Positions 8,106 through 17,093 are shown, numbered from the stretch's first letter. The stretch is DNA of 64,000 bases from Micromonospora zingiberis (GCF_004331455.1 NZ_SJJR01000005.1:248001-312000); one strand, 5' to 3'. A program made the numbers and translations. Notes: generated by a model from the letters alone, not told the origin.

Positions 8106-9764
8106 TCAGCGGGTCTTGGCCGGCTTCTTCAGCTGTGGCACCCGGCCAGGGGTCAGGTCGAGCTGCGCCCAGGCACCGCCCCGGCTCGGCAGTTCCAGCC
8201 GGCGCAGCAGACCGGACCGGTCTACCCAGTAGCGTGCCGCGCTCGCCCCGGTGCCGACCTCGACCACGTCGACCACGCTGCCGGCGATGTTGTCGCCGCG
8301 TACCCGGCGGGCGGTGCCGGCGGGACCACTGCCTCGGGCGGCCCGCAGCGCGGTGGCCACGAGTGGATCCAGCGCGTCGGTGTGGTGCGCGCCGGTCTGC
8401 CATCCGGTGGCGGGCGGTGGCAGCGGCGGTGGCTCCGTGAGGTTGCCCGATGACGGCGCCGCCATCCGGGTGACCTTGTCGCGGTCCTGCCGGACCAGGG
8501 TCCGGGTGCCGTCGGTGTCGAGATCGGTGACGCCGAGGTAGGCGGTGCGCGAGGTCCAGCTCAGCCAGCCGGTGCCGCGCAGGTTGGTGCCGGCCGACGC
8601 CGGGACGGTCAACGTGACGGTCGCGCCGCCGGCGGCCCGCAACCGGTCGGACAGGCGCCGCCAGCGGTCCCGTTCGGCGGTGTTGAGAGCGCGGGGCAGG
8701 CCGGGGCGACCGCCCAGCGCGTCGACCGGCCGCAGGGTCGGCCGGTCGGTGCGGTTCAGCTGTACGGTGACCGGCCCGACCGCCGTGACTGTGGTCTCCA
8801 GCCGGTGCAGCCGCCCCGCGGAATCCAGCCAGTAACGGGTACCGGTGACCGCCGGCTCGGCGACCGGCGGTGCGGCCTCCAGGATGTCGACGTCCTCGCC
8901 GTTGCGGTGGTCGCGGCCGACCCAACGGCCCGACACTTGATCGGTCGGGTCGGGCCGATCGGCGCCCAGCGCGAAGATCATGGCCAGCAGGGGTGCCAGC
9001 CGTTGGTCGGCCGGCACCCGCCAGCCGTCGGTCGGTGGGATCAACGGTGGCATCGCGGGCGCCGGGACCGCGGCCGGATCGGGCCGGATCACCAGGACGG
9101 TGGGGCTGGCCTGGGCCAGACCGCGCAGTGGGCCGGCGCCGGGCCCGCCCACGTCGAGGTAGACCAGTTGCCGGGCCCAGTCGACCCAGCCGAGCAGGTC
9201 GGTGCGGCTCGTGCCGTCGCCGACCGTGACATGCAGGCCGGCGCGCAGGTCGCGGTAGTTGGTCACCCGCATCACGGCCAGCCGGTCCCGCTCGGCCGAG
9301 GTCAGCTCGCGTGCCGCCGGCCCGTCCGGGGCCCAGTTGACCAGGGTGGCCACCAGCATGATGGCGGCGACCACGGCGGTCAGGGCGAGCCCGGTGAGGG
9401 TGAGTCGGCGGTGGCGGGCTGATCTCTGCCGGGCCTCGTCGGCGTCCTCGTCGACCCCGGCGAGGTCGTCGTCGGTGGGGTCGGCGGCGGCCGGGTCGAG
9501 TAGGCGGTGGGTGAACCCGGCGCGGCGTTCCCCGGGCCGCTGGCCCGGCTGGCCGGTGGCCTGCTCGGCGCTGCCGAGACCGAGCCCGGCGGGTGGCCCG
9601 ATGCCGGCGCGATGTCGCCGGGGACCGCCGCGGTGCCGCCGGTCGGTTCGGCTGCCCGGAGCACCCGCCGGGGGGCCGGAGCGGGCAGGGCTGGCGGTCG
9701 GTTCGTCCGGACCGGGACGATCGGTGCTGCGGGCGCCGGGTACCGGTCGTGAGCTGTTCTCCAC
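8106..9764 (-). CDS. membrane-anchored protein with two duplicated domains, function unknown
   Basis: 552 residues as drawn from GTG 9764. The first 90 residues are Pro/Arg/Gly-rich and then acidic, probably disordered and cytoplasmic. One transmembrane helix follows (LTLTGLALTAVVAAIMLVAT, about residues 142-161). The remaining 390 residues would lie outside the cell and contain two related halves: each begins L-x-x-A-E-R-D-R and continues through a T-x-x-G-x-L-x-W-x-x-x-x-x-Y-L-x-V block, then an R-Y-W-L/V-D-S/R-x-G-x-L-x-R-L-E block. No catalytic motif is visible. The halves loosely recall LppX/LprG-like sheets, but I do not recognise the family. The true start may be internal because no ribosome site precedes 9764. 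Confidence 0.7.
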   Translation of the reverse strand: MENSSRPVPGARSTDRPGPDEPTASPARSGPPAGAPGSRTDRRHRGGPRRHRAGIGPPAGLGLGSAEQATGQPGQRPGERRAGFTHRLLDPAAADPTDDDLAGVDEDADEARQRSARHRRLTLTGLALTAVVAAIMLVATLVNWAPDGPAARELTSAERDRLAVMRVTNYRDLRAGLHVTVGDGTSRTDLLGWVDWARQLVYLDVGGPGAGPLRGLAQASPTVLVIRPDPAAVPAPAMPPLIPPTDGWRVPADQRLAPLLAMIFALGADRPDPTDQVSGRWVGRDHRNGEDVDILEAAPPVAEPAVTGTRYWLDSAGRLHRLETTVTAVGPVTVQLNRTDRPTLRPVDALGGRPGLPRALNTAERDRWRRLSDRLRAAGGATVTLTVPASAGTNLRGTGWLSWTSRTAYLGVTDLDTDGTRTLVRQDRDKVTRMAAPSSGNLTEPPPLPPPATGWQTGAHHTDALDPLVATALRAARGSGPAGTARRVRGDNIAGSVVDVVEVGTGASAARYWVDRSGLLRRLELPSRGGAWAQLDLTPGRVPQLKKPAKTR

Positions 9765-10064
9765 GGGAGGATGAACGCCTCGGACCAGGCTCGGGTGACG
9801 ACGTGGCGGCGCTCGCGGCGGCCGGTCTGCGCTTTGTCAGCGCGACCACGTCGGGTGCGCACGCCGCATTGCCGGGTGCTGCGACCCACTGTGCCGGGGG
9901 CGGCGTGGCCTGTGCGGCCCGCCACCGGCCCGGTCGGCCGCCGCGAGCGGCCTACGGCAAAAGCGTAGCCGGGTGAGAAGGACCACACAATGCGAATATT
10001 GAGGCCGATCACGTGCTGGGCGTAGTCGCCCCGGAGTGTCGGGCCCCCGGCGTACGGTGGGGTC
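9765..10064. other. divergent intergenic region upstream of uvrB
   Basis: 300 bases between the unknown membrane protein and uvrB. A relatively AT-rich patch lies at about 9984-10010. I found no CGAAC-N4-GTTCG LexA box, so SOS control of uvrB from this region is not supported by eye. The uvrB -10 box is at its right end. Confidence 0.45.
10053..10058 (+). promoter_or_regulatory. -10 box of uvrB, leaderless type
   Basis: TACGGT ends 6 nt before the ATG of uvrB. The intervening GGGGTC could also serve as a weak ribosome site, so leaderless initiation is likely but not certain. Confidence 0.45.
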
Positions 10065-12173
10065 ATGGCGCTCGACATTCCCCGGCTCGACGGCCGCTTC
10101 CAGGTCGTCAGCGAGTTCCAGCCGGCCGGCGACCAACCGGCGGCGATCGACGATCTGGAGCGGCGGGTCCGCCGTGGTGACCGGCACACCGTGCTGCTCG
10201 GCGCGACCGGCACCGGCAAGAGCGCCACCACGGCCTGGTTGGTCGAGCGGTTGCAGCGTCCCACGCTGGTGTTGGCGCCCAACAAGACGCTCTGCGCCCA
10301 GCTCGCGAAGGAGTTCAGCGAGCTGCTGCCGGACAACGCGGTGGAATATTTCGTCTCCTACTACGACTACTACCAGCCCGAGGCGTACATCCCCCAGACC
10401 GACACGTACATCGAGAAGGATTCCTCGATCAACGAGGAGGTCGAGCGGCTGCGGCACTCGGCGACCATGTCGCTGCTCACCCGCCGCGACGTGGTGGTGG
10501 TCGCCACCGTGTCGGCGATCTACGGGCTCGGCACCCCGGAGGAATACCTCGACCGGGCGGTGCGGGTCGCCGTCGGCCAGGAGTTGGATCGCGACCAGCT
10601 GCTGCGCCGGCTGGTCGACATCCAGTACGCCCGCAACGACATGGCCTTCCAACGCGGCACCTTCCGGGTCCGCGGCGACACCCTGGAGATCATTCCGGCG
10701 TACGAGGAACTGGCCGTGCGGATCGAGCTGTTCGGCGACGAGGTGGAGAAGCTCTACTACCTCAACCCGCTGACCGGGGACGTGGTGCGTGAGGTCGACC
10801 ACCTGCTGATCTTCCCGGCGACGCACTACGCGGCCGGTCCGGAGCGGATGGAGCGGGCGATCCGCGACATCGAGGTCGAGCTGGCCGAGCGGCTGGCCGA
10901 GTTGGAGCGGCAGGGCAAGCTGCTGGAGGCGCAGCGGCTGCGGATGCGCACCACGTACGACATCGAGATGATGCGGCAGGTCGGCTTCTGCTCCGGCATC
11001 GAGAACTACTCGATGCACATCGACGGCCGGCTGCCCGGCAGCCCGCCGCACTGCCTGCTCGACTACTTCCCCGACGACTTCCTTACCGTCGTCGACGAGT
11101 CGCACGTGACCATCCCGCAGATCGGCGGCATGTTCGAGGGCGACGCCTCCCGCAAGCGGATGCTGATCGACCACGGGTTCCGGCTGCCCAGCGCCGCCGA
11201 CAACCGGCCGTTGCGGTTCGACGAGTTCCTGGAGCGGGTCGGCCAGATGGTCTTCCTGTCGGCCACCCCGGGGCCGTGGGAGCTGGAACACGCCCAGGGT
11301 GAGTACGTCGAGCAGGTGATCCGCCCGACCGGCCTGGTCGACCCGGAGGTCGTGGTCAAGCCGACCAAGGGCCAGATCGACGACCTGATGCACGAGATCA
11401 AGCTGCGCACCGAGCGCGACGAGCGGGTGCTGGTCACCACGCTGACCAAGAAGATGGCCGAGGACCTGTCGGACTACCTCCTGGAGAACGGCATCCGGGT
11501 GCGTTACCTGCACTCCGAGGTCGACACGCTGCGCCGGGTGGAGTTGCTGCGCGAGCTGCGTCGGGGCGACTACGACGTGCTGGTCGGCATCAACCTGCTG
11601 CGGGAAGGGCTCGACCTGCCCGAGGTGTCCCTGGTGGCGATCTTGGACGCGGACAAGGAGGGCTTCCTGCGCAGCGGCCGGTCGCTGATCCAGACCATCG
11701 GCCGGGCGGCCCGTAACGTCTCCGGACAGGTGCACATGTACGCCGACAAGATCACGCCGTCGATGGCCGACGCGATCGAGGAGACCAACCGGCGGCGGGC
11801 CAAGCAGACCGCGCACAACGAGGCGCACGGGATCAGCCCCGAGCCGCTGCGCAAGAAGATCCACGACATCCTCGACGACATCTACCGGGAGGCGGAGGAC
11901 ACCGAGGCGACCCGGGTCGGCGGTGCGGTGCGGCAGTTGTCCCGGGGCAAGGCCCCGGTCAAGGAGACCCGCAGTCGGGTCCGCCCCGGCGCTGGCACGC
12001 CGGCCCGGGAGGGCATGGCGCGGGCCGAGTTGGCGCAGCTCATCCAGGAACTCAACGACCAGATGCTGGCCGCCGCGCGGGAGTTGCAGTTCGAGTTGGC
12101 CGCCCGGATCCGCGACGAGGTCGCCGATCTCAAGAAGGAACTGCGTGGCATGGACGCCGCCGGGGTGCGCTGA
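10065..12173 (+). CDS. uvrB: excinuclease ABC subunit B
   Basis: Damage-verifying helicase-like subunit of nucleotide excision repair; works with UvrA (32379) and UvrC (39572). 702 residues. Walker A is [13 protein letters not shown] near residue 45. The beta-hairpin that clamps DNA is in [20 protein letters not shown]. Helicase motifs include [21 protein letters not shown] and [19 protein letters not shown] with the downstream QTIGRAARN. The C-terminal UVR domain (about residues 655-695, [13 protein letters not shown]) is the UvrC-binding hairpin. ATG start fits the family. Transcribed alone. Confidence 0.98.
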   Translation: MALDIPRLDGRFQVVSEFQPAGDQPAAIDDLERRVRRGDRHTVLLGATGTGKSATTAWLVERLQRPTLVLAPNKTLCAQLAKEFSELLPDNAVEYFVSYYDYYQPEAYIPQTDTYIEKDSSINEEVERLRHSATMSLLTRRDVVVVATVSAIYGLGTPEEYLDRAVRVAVGQELDRDQLLRRLVDIQYARNDMAFQRGTFRVRGDTLEIIPAYEELAVRIELFGDEVEKLYYLNPLTGDVVREVDHLLIFPATHYAAGPERMERAIRDIEVELAERLAELERQGKLLEAQRLRMRTTYDIEMMRQVGFCSGIENYSMHIDGRLPGSPPHCLLDYFPDDFLTVVDESHVTIPQIGGMFEGDASRKRMLIDHGFRLPSAADNRPLRFDEFLERVGQMVFLSATPGPWELEHAQGEYVEQVIRPTGLVDPEVVVKPTKGQIDDLMHEIKLRTERDERVLVTTLTKKMAEDLSDYLLENGIRVRYLHSEVDTLRRVELLRELRRGDYDVLVGINLLREGLDLPEVSLVAILDADKEGFLRSGRSLIQTIGRAARNVSGQVHMYADKITPSMADAIEETNRRRAKQTAHNEAHGISPEPLRKKIHDILDDIYREAEDTEATRVGGAVRQLSRGKAPVKETRSRVRPGAGTPAREGMARAELAQLIQELNDQMLAAARELQFELAARIRDEVADLKKELRGMDAAGVR

Positions 12174-12234
12174 GCCTGACCTTCTCGCCGCTAGCTGTGC
12201 CAGCCGGGGAGAATAGCGGAATGCGAGCGTCCTA

Positions 12235-12263
12235 TTGCGCTGGGTGATCGTCGTGCGTACTCT
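12235..12263 (+). promoter_or_regulatory. probable promoter of the XRE/DUF5753 gene
   Basis: TTGCGC (12235-12240), a 17-bp spacer and TACTCT (12258-12263) form a good sigma-70-type promoter. A GGGGAGGCGGGG ribosome site follows before the ATG at 12284. Confidence 0.55.
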
Positions 12264-12283
12264 CCCTCCGTGGGGAGGCGGGG

Positions 12284-13138
12284 ATGCCGTTACCAACGAG
12301 TCCGGTCATTCGACGAGCGCGACTCGGCGCCGAGCTGCGACAGCTCCGGCGACGAGAGGCACTGACGCTGGAACAGGTGTGTGACCGGCTCGGTTGGGCA
12401 TCCACCTCGAAGCTGTCCCGCATCGAGTTGGGGCAGAGCCGGCCCGATCTGGCCGACGTGCTGGACCTGCTCGACGTCTATCAGGTGCCGCCGTCGCAGC
12501 GCGATGCGTTGATCGTCATCGCCCGCGATGCCGCTACCAGCCGAGGCTGGTGGAAGGCGCTGGGCGAGATGGGCGAGCGGCAGCGCACGTACGCCGAACT
12601 CGAAGCCGGCGCGGCGGGCATCGTGGAGTTCCAGCCCTCGATCGTGCCGGGCCTGTTGCAGACCCCGGCGTACGCACGCCTGCGCATCGCCGCCGGCCAG
12701 CTCATGGATCCCGAGGTGGATGTCGAGGCCGATCTGCGGGCCCGGGCCGCCCGGCACGCGGTGCTGCGCCGGGTCGAGCCGCCGCGCTACACGGCGCTGA
12801 TCACGGAGGCGGCCTGCGAGGCGGCCGGTGACCCGGTCGAGGTCCGGCGCGAGCAGCTGCGGCACCTGCTCGAACTGACCGGGTTGCCGCACGTGACGAT
12901 CCGGCTGCTGCCGGCCGGGGTCGGGTGGGGGCCGGTGCCGCTCACCCCGTTCTCCTGCTACTCGTTCCCTGATCCGGCGGATCCGCGGACGGTGATGCTG
13001 GAGGCGTTGACCATGGATGTCCGGCTGACCACCGCGACCGACGTCGACCGGTACGAGCGGATGACCGACTGCCTGCTGGCGGTGGCGCTGCCGGAGCAGG
13101 AGACGGCCCAGGCGCTGACCCGCTGGCTGGACGGGTGA
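12284..13138 (+). CDS. XRE-family regulator with DUF5753 domain
   Basis: 284-residue DNA-binding protein. Residues about 13-70 form a helix-turn-helix (LRQLRRREALTLEQVCDRLG, then STSKLSRIELGQSRPDLADV). The remainder is the DUF5753 domain, recognised by R-G-W-W, the central IVEFQPSIVPGLLQTPAYAR and the LPHVTIRLLPAGVGWGP block. Such genes are numerous in streptomycetes and micromonosporas and are usually followed by a short DUF397 gene. None follows here, so the protein may act without that partner or with one elsewhere. Strong ribosome site GGGGAGG. Confidence 0.88.
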   Translation: MPLPTSPVIRRARLGAELRQLRRREALTLEQVCDRLGWASTSKLSRIELGQSRPDLADVLDLLDVYQVPPSQRDALIVIARDAATSRGWWKALGEMGERQRTYAELEAGAAGIVEFQPSIVPGLLQTPAYARLRIAAGQLMDPEVDVEADLRARAARHAVLRRVEPPRYTALITEAACEAAGDPVEVRREQLRHLLELTGLPHVTIRLLPAGVGWGPVPLTPFSCYSFPDPADPRTVMLEALTMDVRLTTATDVDRYERMTDCLLAVALPEQETAQALTRWLDG

Positions 13139-13261
13139 GTGGTGGCGCGTCGACACCGGGCCCGGCGCCCCCGTAGCCGTCGGGAGTCGGTGCCGACGCG
13201 AGGCGCAGGATAGGTCAGGGGTACGACAATTTTACCGACGTCGCCGCCGACCAGGGTGACT

Positions 13262-13317
13262 CGCGGATCTTGGTGCGAAACGGCCTCTATGGGGACCGTT
13301 TCGCACCAAGATCCGCG
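13262..13317. repeat. dispersed ATCTTGGTRCG inverted repeat, copy B (terminator-like)
   Basis: Perfect 22-nt arms (13262-13283 and 13296-13317) around a 12-nt loop. The arms contain ATCTTGGTGCGAAA, nearly identical to copy A at 3125. It lies between the convergent 3' ends of the XRE/DUF5753 gene and the ABM gene. Confidence 0.85.
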
Positions 13318-13318
13318 G

Positions 13319-13618
13319 CTAGGACGAGGCGGGTACGTCGAGGAAATGCTCGACCCGGGGCGGGGCGGCGAAGTGCGGGGCGATCAGCTCCCGCCATCGG
13401 ACGAATCGCTCACTGGCCCGGAAGTTCTGTTCGTGCGCCTCGACCGAGTCCCACTCGACCAGCAGCACGAATCGGGAGGGGGACTCCACACCTCGGGTCA
13501 TCCGCACCGAGCGGCAGCCGGGGGTGCCGGCCAGCACCGGGTGTCCCTCGGCGTACGCGGCGGCGAAGGCGTCCTCCCGGCCGGGTACCACGTCGATGAG
13601 CGCGACCTCTAGAACCAT
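13319..13618 (-). CDS. antibiotic-biosynthesis-monooxygenase (ABM) fold protein
   Basis: 99-residue protein with the small ferredoxin-like ABM pattern: VLEVALIDVVPGREDAFAAA, a central V-L-A-G-T-P-G-C-R-S-V-R-M strand, FVLLVEWDSVEAHEQNF, and a final FRASERFVRW segment. Members act as small monooxygenases, heme-degrading proteins or unknown dimers; the substrate is not evident. The frame stays open further upstream (to 13675), but the ATG at 13618 aligns with the usual start V-x-E-V-A, so I chose it. Confidence 0.8.
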   Translation of the reverse strand: MVLEVALIDVVPGREDAFAAAYAEGHPVLAGTPGCRSVRMTRGVESPSRFVLLVEWDSVEAHEQNFRASERFVRWRELIAPHFAAPPRVEHFLDVPASS

Positions 13619-13704
13619 GCCGGCAGCCTGCCATGTCGGGGCGCGGTTCGGTGTCCGGGCCGGCGAGATTCTCATCCCCCGGGCCGCCGTACATCCCCTA
13701 GCCT

Positions 13705-13719
13705 CCTAGGAAACCTAGG
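13705..13719. repeat. double CCTAGG palindrome
   Basis: Two CCTAGG palindromes (13705-13710 and 13714-13719) are separated by AAA, giving a symmetric 15-bp site about 75 bp upstream of the riboswitch. It could be an operator or part of a terminator for upstream transcription. Confidence 0.4.
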
Positions 13720-13793
13720 CGGTGTGGCGGCGTCCACGCCTGAGGGTGGACCGCCCTACGACCGACGGCCGTCGTGCGCCACAATGGTCGGCG

Positions 13794-13908
13794 CGGAGGG
13801 GAGTACTCCCCTGTGGCGGAGTCGTCAGCACGGTCGGCACCGGTTCTCCCGGTGGCTCGGCCCGGCGCCGCCGGTCGCCGTCGGTGGCGGTGGCGGAAGA
13901 GACCTCCG
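13794..13908 (+). promoter_or_regulatory. probable yybP-ykoY (Mn2+) riboswitch
   Basis: The basal helix CGGAGG (13794-13799) pairs exactly with CCTCCG (13903-13908). The 5' strand continues into GGGAGTA, and AAGAGA precedes the 3' strand, matching the conserved GGGGAGUA and AAGACC internal-loop elements of this riboswitch class. TCGTCAGCACGG after the first stem also fits. The class senses manganese and commonly precedes TerC/YkoY-type membrane proteins, as here. Assigned from memory of the consensus, without a covariance search. Confidence 0.7.
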
Positions 13909-13930
13909 ACAGCCACTGTGCCAGCGTGGT

Positions 13931-13989
13931 CGGCAGGCGGCCGTCTCCCCGGTGAGGCGTGCGGTGTGCCGGTTGCTGGGTGCCTGCCG
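13931..13989 (+). promoter_or_regulatory. hairpin abutting the terC ribosome binding site
   Basis: CGGCAGGC (13931-13938) can pair perfectly with GCCTGCCG (13982-13989), whose last base is the first base of the GGAGG ribosome site (13989-13993). This could be the expression platform of the riboswitch, controlling translation start. Confidence 0.45.
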
Positions 13990-14001
13990 GAGGATGAGAC
14001 T

Positions 14002-15000
14002 GTGAATGTGTCCGGACTCGTGTGGGCGATCACGCTCGTCGCGCTGACCGCGGTGCTCCTGGTGGACCTGTTCATCATCGGGCGGCGTCCGCACGAGCCG
14101 AGCGTGCGTGAGTCGAGCCTCTGGGTCGCCTTCTATGTGGGGCTTGCCCTGCTCTTCGGCGTCGGGCTCTGGCTCACCGCCGGGGGGAGCGTGGCCGGGC
14201 AGTTCTACACCGGCTGGCTGACCGAGTACAGCCTCTCGGTGGACAACCTCTTCGTCTTCATGATCATCATGGCGCGCTTCGCGGTGCCCCGGCAGTACCA
14301 GCAGAAGGTGCTGCTCATCGGCATCGTGCTGGCGCTGGTCATGCGGGGCGGCTTCATCGCCGCAGGAGCCGCGCTGATCTCGCAGTTCAGCTGGGTCTTC
14401 TACCTTTTCGGCGCCTTCCTGATCTACACCGCGGTCAACCTGGCCCGGCAGGGCGAGTCGGCCGAGGAGGAGTTCCAGGAGAACGTGCTGATCCGGTGGA
14501 GCCGCCGGGCGCTACCGATCTCCCGGGGCTACGACGGGGCGCGGCTGACCGCGCGGGAGCAGGGCCGGCGGATGTTCACCCCGATGCTGATCGTCATGAT
14601 CGCGATCGGGACGACCGACCTGATCTTCGCCCTGGACTCGATCCCGGCGATCTTCGGTATCACCCACGAGCCGTACCTCGTCTTCACCGCCAACGTCTTC
14701 GCGCTGATGGGGCTGCGGCAGCTCTACTTCCTGTTGGGCGGGCTGCTGGACCGGCTGATCTACCTGAGTTACGGCCTGGCGGTGGTGCTCGGCTTCATCG
14801 GGGTCAAGCTGATCCTGGAGGCGCTGGCCGACAACAACCTGCCCTTCCTCAACGGCGGTGACCCGGTGGGCTGGGCTCCGCACATCCCGATCTGGCTCTC
14901 CCTGCTGGTGATCGTGGCCACCCTGGCCGTGGCGACGGTGGCCAGCCTGGTCAAGTCGTCGCGGGACCGGCGGCGGGAACTCGCCGGGGCGCGCGGCTGA
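14002..15000 (+). CDS. TerC family integral membrane protein
   Basis: 332-residue polytopic membrane protein with about nine transmembrane helices. Diagnostic blocks are TEYSLSVDNLFVFMIIMARF and LIFALDSIPAIFGITHEPYL, each with a membrane-embedded Asp, and FTANVFALMGLRQLYFLLGG. TerC/Alx/YkoY proteins are linked to tellurite resistance and, more recently, to manganese export. The probable Mn2+ riboswitch upstream supports manganese efflux. The frame is open upstream to 13774, but GTG 14002 has GGAGG eight bases before it and gives the normal N-terminus; the longer version would translate the riboswitch. Confidence 0.9.
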   Translation: MNVSGLVWAITLVALTAVLLVDLFIIGRRPHEPSVRESSLWVAFYVGLALLFGVGLWLTAGGSVAGQFYTGWLTEYSLSVDNLFVFMIIMARFAVPRQYQQKVLLIGIVLALVMRGGFIAAGAALISQFSWVFYLFGAFLIYTAVNLARQGESAEEEFQENVLIRWSRRALPISRGYDGARLTAREQGRRMFTPMLIVMIAIGTTDLIFALDSIPAIFGITHEPYLVFTANVFALMGLRQLYFLLGGLLDRLIYLSYGLAVVLGFIGVKLILEALADNNLPFLNGGDPVGWAPHIPIWLSLLVIVATLAVATVASLVKSSRDRRRELAGARG

Positions 15001-15019
15001 GGCGACGCCGTCGGTCACC

Positions 15020-15934
15020 TCAGAACCTGCGGGCATCCACCAGGGTCGCGGTGCGTTCGGGGGGCAGCCGCTCCTCCAGCACCTTGCGGTGCCGGTAACA
15101 GGCGTGCAGCATGCGCCGCTCGCCGTGCCCCTGTGGCGCGGCGGTGACGATGCCGATGTGGTGGACCCGGCTACCGGGTTGGGCGAAGGTGTAAAGGTCA
15201 CCGGGGCGTTCCGTGCCCAGTTCGACCCGCTGCGCGGCGGCGGCCTGGTCGCTGGCGTCGCGGGGGAGTGGCACGCCGAGCCGGCGCCAGGTCAGGTGGA
15301 CCAGCCCGGAACAGTCGATCCCGTACGCCGACAGGCCGCCCCACAGGTAGCCGACGTCGAGCAACCGCGATGCCACGGCCAGTATCTCCGCGGCGGTGGG
15401 TGGCCTGGTCGGTGCCGGCGCCAGATGCACCGCCGGTAGCCACAGCGGCTCGTCGTGCCCGGGCAGATGGACCGGGCGCCAACCGTCGAGCGGCGGGCCG
15501 GCCGGCACCAGGCGGGTGCCGAGGACCACCCCGGGCAGCGCGACCGGACCGTCCGGCCTGGTGTGCAGGGCGGTGACGGTGGCGTCCACGACGACCTGTG
15601 GCGTGCCGTCGGCGGCCGTTCGGGCCGGGGTCAGGTGCGCTGCCGGCAGCCAGCCCGGGTAGCCGCGCGGGTCGAGGCGGGCGGACGCCTGTTCCACCGC
15701 CACCACCTGTGCCCAGCCGTCCGGACGGAGCGCGGTGATCAGCACCCGCTCGCCGAGCAGAAGCTGACTGAGCACGCAGCCGCCGACCCGCTGGTCCGGG
15801 TCCAGGCCGGCGACCCACGCCCCGACGTCGGCGGGTGTGCCGAGCGCCGGGGCGTCGACCGGTCGGACTGCTTCGGGGGCCTGCCACAGGGCGCCGACGG
15901 TGACCCGAACCACCGCCTCGGCGCCCTGTTGCAC
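15020..15934 (-). CDS. NlpC/P60 cysteine peptidase with SH3-like domains (YkfC-like)
   Basis: Probable gamma-D-glutamyl-L-diamino-acid endopeptidase. The first ~170 residues form two SH3b-like beta domains (LLGERVLITALRPDGWAQV, GYPGWLPAAHL). The catalytic domain (about 180-304) has Cys in YGIDCSGLVHL and His in RVHHIGIV, plus an HAC segment. No signal peptide, so it should act in the cytoplasm, like Bacillus YkfC, which trims L-Ala-gamma-D-Glu peptides. Last gene of a three-gene minus-strand cluster, 61 nt after the dipeptide epimerase. Start GTG 15934 is preceded by a GGGGGG ribosome site. Confidence 0.88.
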   Translation of the reverse strand: MQQGAEAVVRVTVGALWQAPEAVRPVDAPALGTPADVGAWVAGLDPDQRVGGCVLSQLLLGERVLITALRPDGWAQVVAVEQASARLDPRGYPGWLPAAHLTPARTAADGTPQVVVDATVTALHTRPDGPVALPGVVLGTRLVPAGPPLDGWRPVHLPGHDEPLWLPAVHLAPAPTRPPTAAEILAVASRLLDVGYLWGGLSAYGIDCSGLVHLTWRRLGVPLPRDASDQAAAAQRVELGTERPGDLYTFAQPGSRVHHIGIVTAAPQGHGERRMLHACYRHRKVLEERLPPERTATLVDARRF

Positions 15935-15995
15935 ATCGACCCCCCGGCCGGTTGCACCCCCAACTGTCGGACCCTATGAAACTTTCCGACAGCTA

Positions 15996-17093
15996 TCAAC
16001 CATCGGCGTGAATTAATGCTTCGGAGACCGAGGTGATGCCGAGTCCGGGTGCGTCCGGCAGGACGACGTGCGCCGCGTCGTACCGGAGGCCGCCCGAGAC
16101 CGGCGAGCTGGCCAGCCACCACGCCGCGTCGAGGTCGTTGACGGCGGTGCCGGGGTGGGCGGCGGCCAGGCTGGCGGCGGCGCCCACCCCCACCTGACTC
16201 TCCATCATGGAGCCCACCAGCGTGCCCACGCCGTGCGCGGCGGCGAGTTCCAGCATCGTCCGCGCGGTGGACAGCCCGCCACACTTGGACAGCTTCACGT
16301 TGACCAGGTCGGCCGCCCGGCGGCGGATCAGCTCCACCAGGTCCCGCAGGTCGAAGACCGACTCGTCGGCGAGGATCGGGGTCTGCACCCGGTCGCTGAC
16401 CCAGCCCAGCCCGTCCAGGTCCCGCCGGTGGACCGGCTGCTCGACCAGGTCGACGCCGAGCCCGGCGTCTTCGATGCCGCGGATGACCCGGACCGCCTCG
16501 CGTGGGGTCCAACCCTGGTTCGCGTCCAACCGGATCCGCACCCCACCGCCGACCGCGTTGCGGACCGCGCGGACCCGGTCCAGGTCGCCGGCGGCGTCCG
16601 TGCCGACCTTGAGCTTGAGTACCCCGAAACCCTCGGTGACGCGCCGGCGAGCCGCCGCCACCACCTCCGCCACGTCACCGGCGGCGAGGGTGATGTCGGT
16701 GGGTATCCGCAGGCGGGTGCCGCCGAGCAACCTGACCAGCGGTACGCCGAGACGTTGGGCGGCCAGGTCGTGCAGGGCCACGTCGACCGCGCACCGGGCG
16801 GCCTCGTTGCCGGCCACCGCCCGCCGTACCTCGGCGCACCGGGCCGTCAGGTCGTCCGGGTCGCGGCCGGTCAGGGTCGGCGCGAGCAGTTCGCGTACGC
16901 ACGCCTCGGCCCCGGCGACCGAGGCACCGGTCACCTGCCAGACCTGCGGTGCCTCGCCGAACCCGGAGCGGCCGTCGGCGTCGACGAGCTCCACGACCAG
17001 GGTGTCGACTGTGGTGGTGCGGCGTAGCGCGGTGACGAAGGGGGTGTGCAGGGCAGCGGTGAGACGATGGGTGCGTATCGCGGTGATCGTCAT
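15996..17093 (-). CDS. dipeptide epimerase, enolase superfamily (L-Ala-D/L-Glu type)
   Basis: 365-residue cytoplasmic enzyme. Enolase-superfamily residues are all present: LKLKVG (first catalytic Lys pair), RLDANQGW and VEQPV and ILADESV (three metal ligands), VNVKLSKCGG (second catalytic Lys). The NDLDAAWWL segment carries the D-x-D pair that binds the dipeptide amino group in Ala-Glu epimerases. Likely converts L-Ala-D-Glu from murein to L-Ala-L-Glu. Neighbours are a serine hydrolase and an NlpC/P60 peptidase, the same theme as Bacillus ykfABC. ATG 17093 preferred over GTG 17102 because AGGGTG lies six bases upstream of it. Confidence 0.87.
   Translation of the reverse strand: MTITAIRTHRLTAALHTPFVTALRRTTTVDTLVVELVDADGRSGFGEAPQVWQVTGASVAGAEACVRELLAPTLTGRDPDDLTARCAEVRRAVAGNEAARCAVDVALHDLAAQRLGVPLVRLLGGTRLRIPTDITLAAGDVAEVVAAARRRVTEGFGVLKLKVGTDAAGDLDRVRAVRNAVGGGVRIRLDANQGWTPREAVRVIRGIEDAGLGVDLVEQPVHRRDLDGLGWVSDRVQTPILADESVFDLRDLVELIRRRAADLVNVKLSKCGGLSTARTMLELAAAHGVGTLVGSMMESQVGVGAAASLAAAHPGTAVNDLDAAWWLASSPVSGGLRYDAAHVVLPDAPGLGITSVSEALIHADG

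Larger units (their letters stand above)
13619..14001. other. intergenic region carrying the terC leader
   Basis: 383 bases. It holds a double CCTAGG palindrome (13705-13719), a probable manganese riboswitch (13794-13908) and a hairpin touching the terC ribosome site (13931-13989). Plus-strand frames here are open but low in coding character. Confidence 0.6.

Noticed and set aside
9900-10064. LexA/SOS box upstream of uvrB
   Set aside because: No CGAAC-N4-GTTCG-like palindrome found; the same holds for uvrA, polA and recQ upstream regions.
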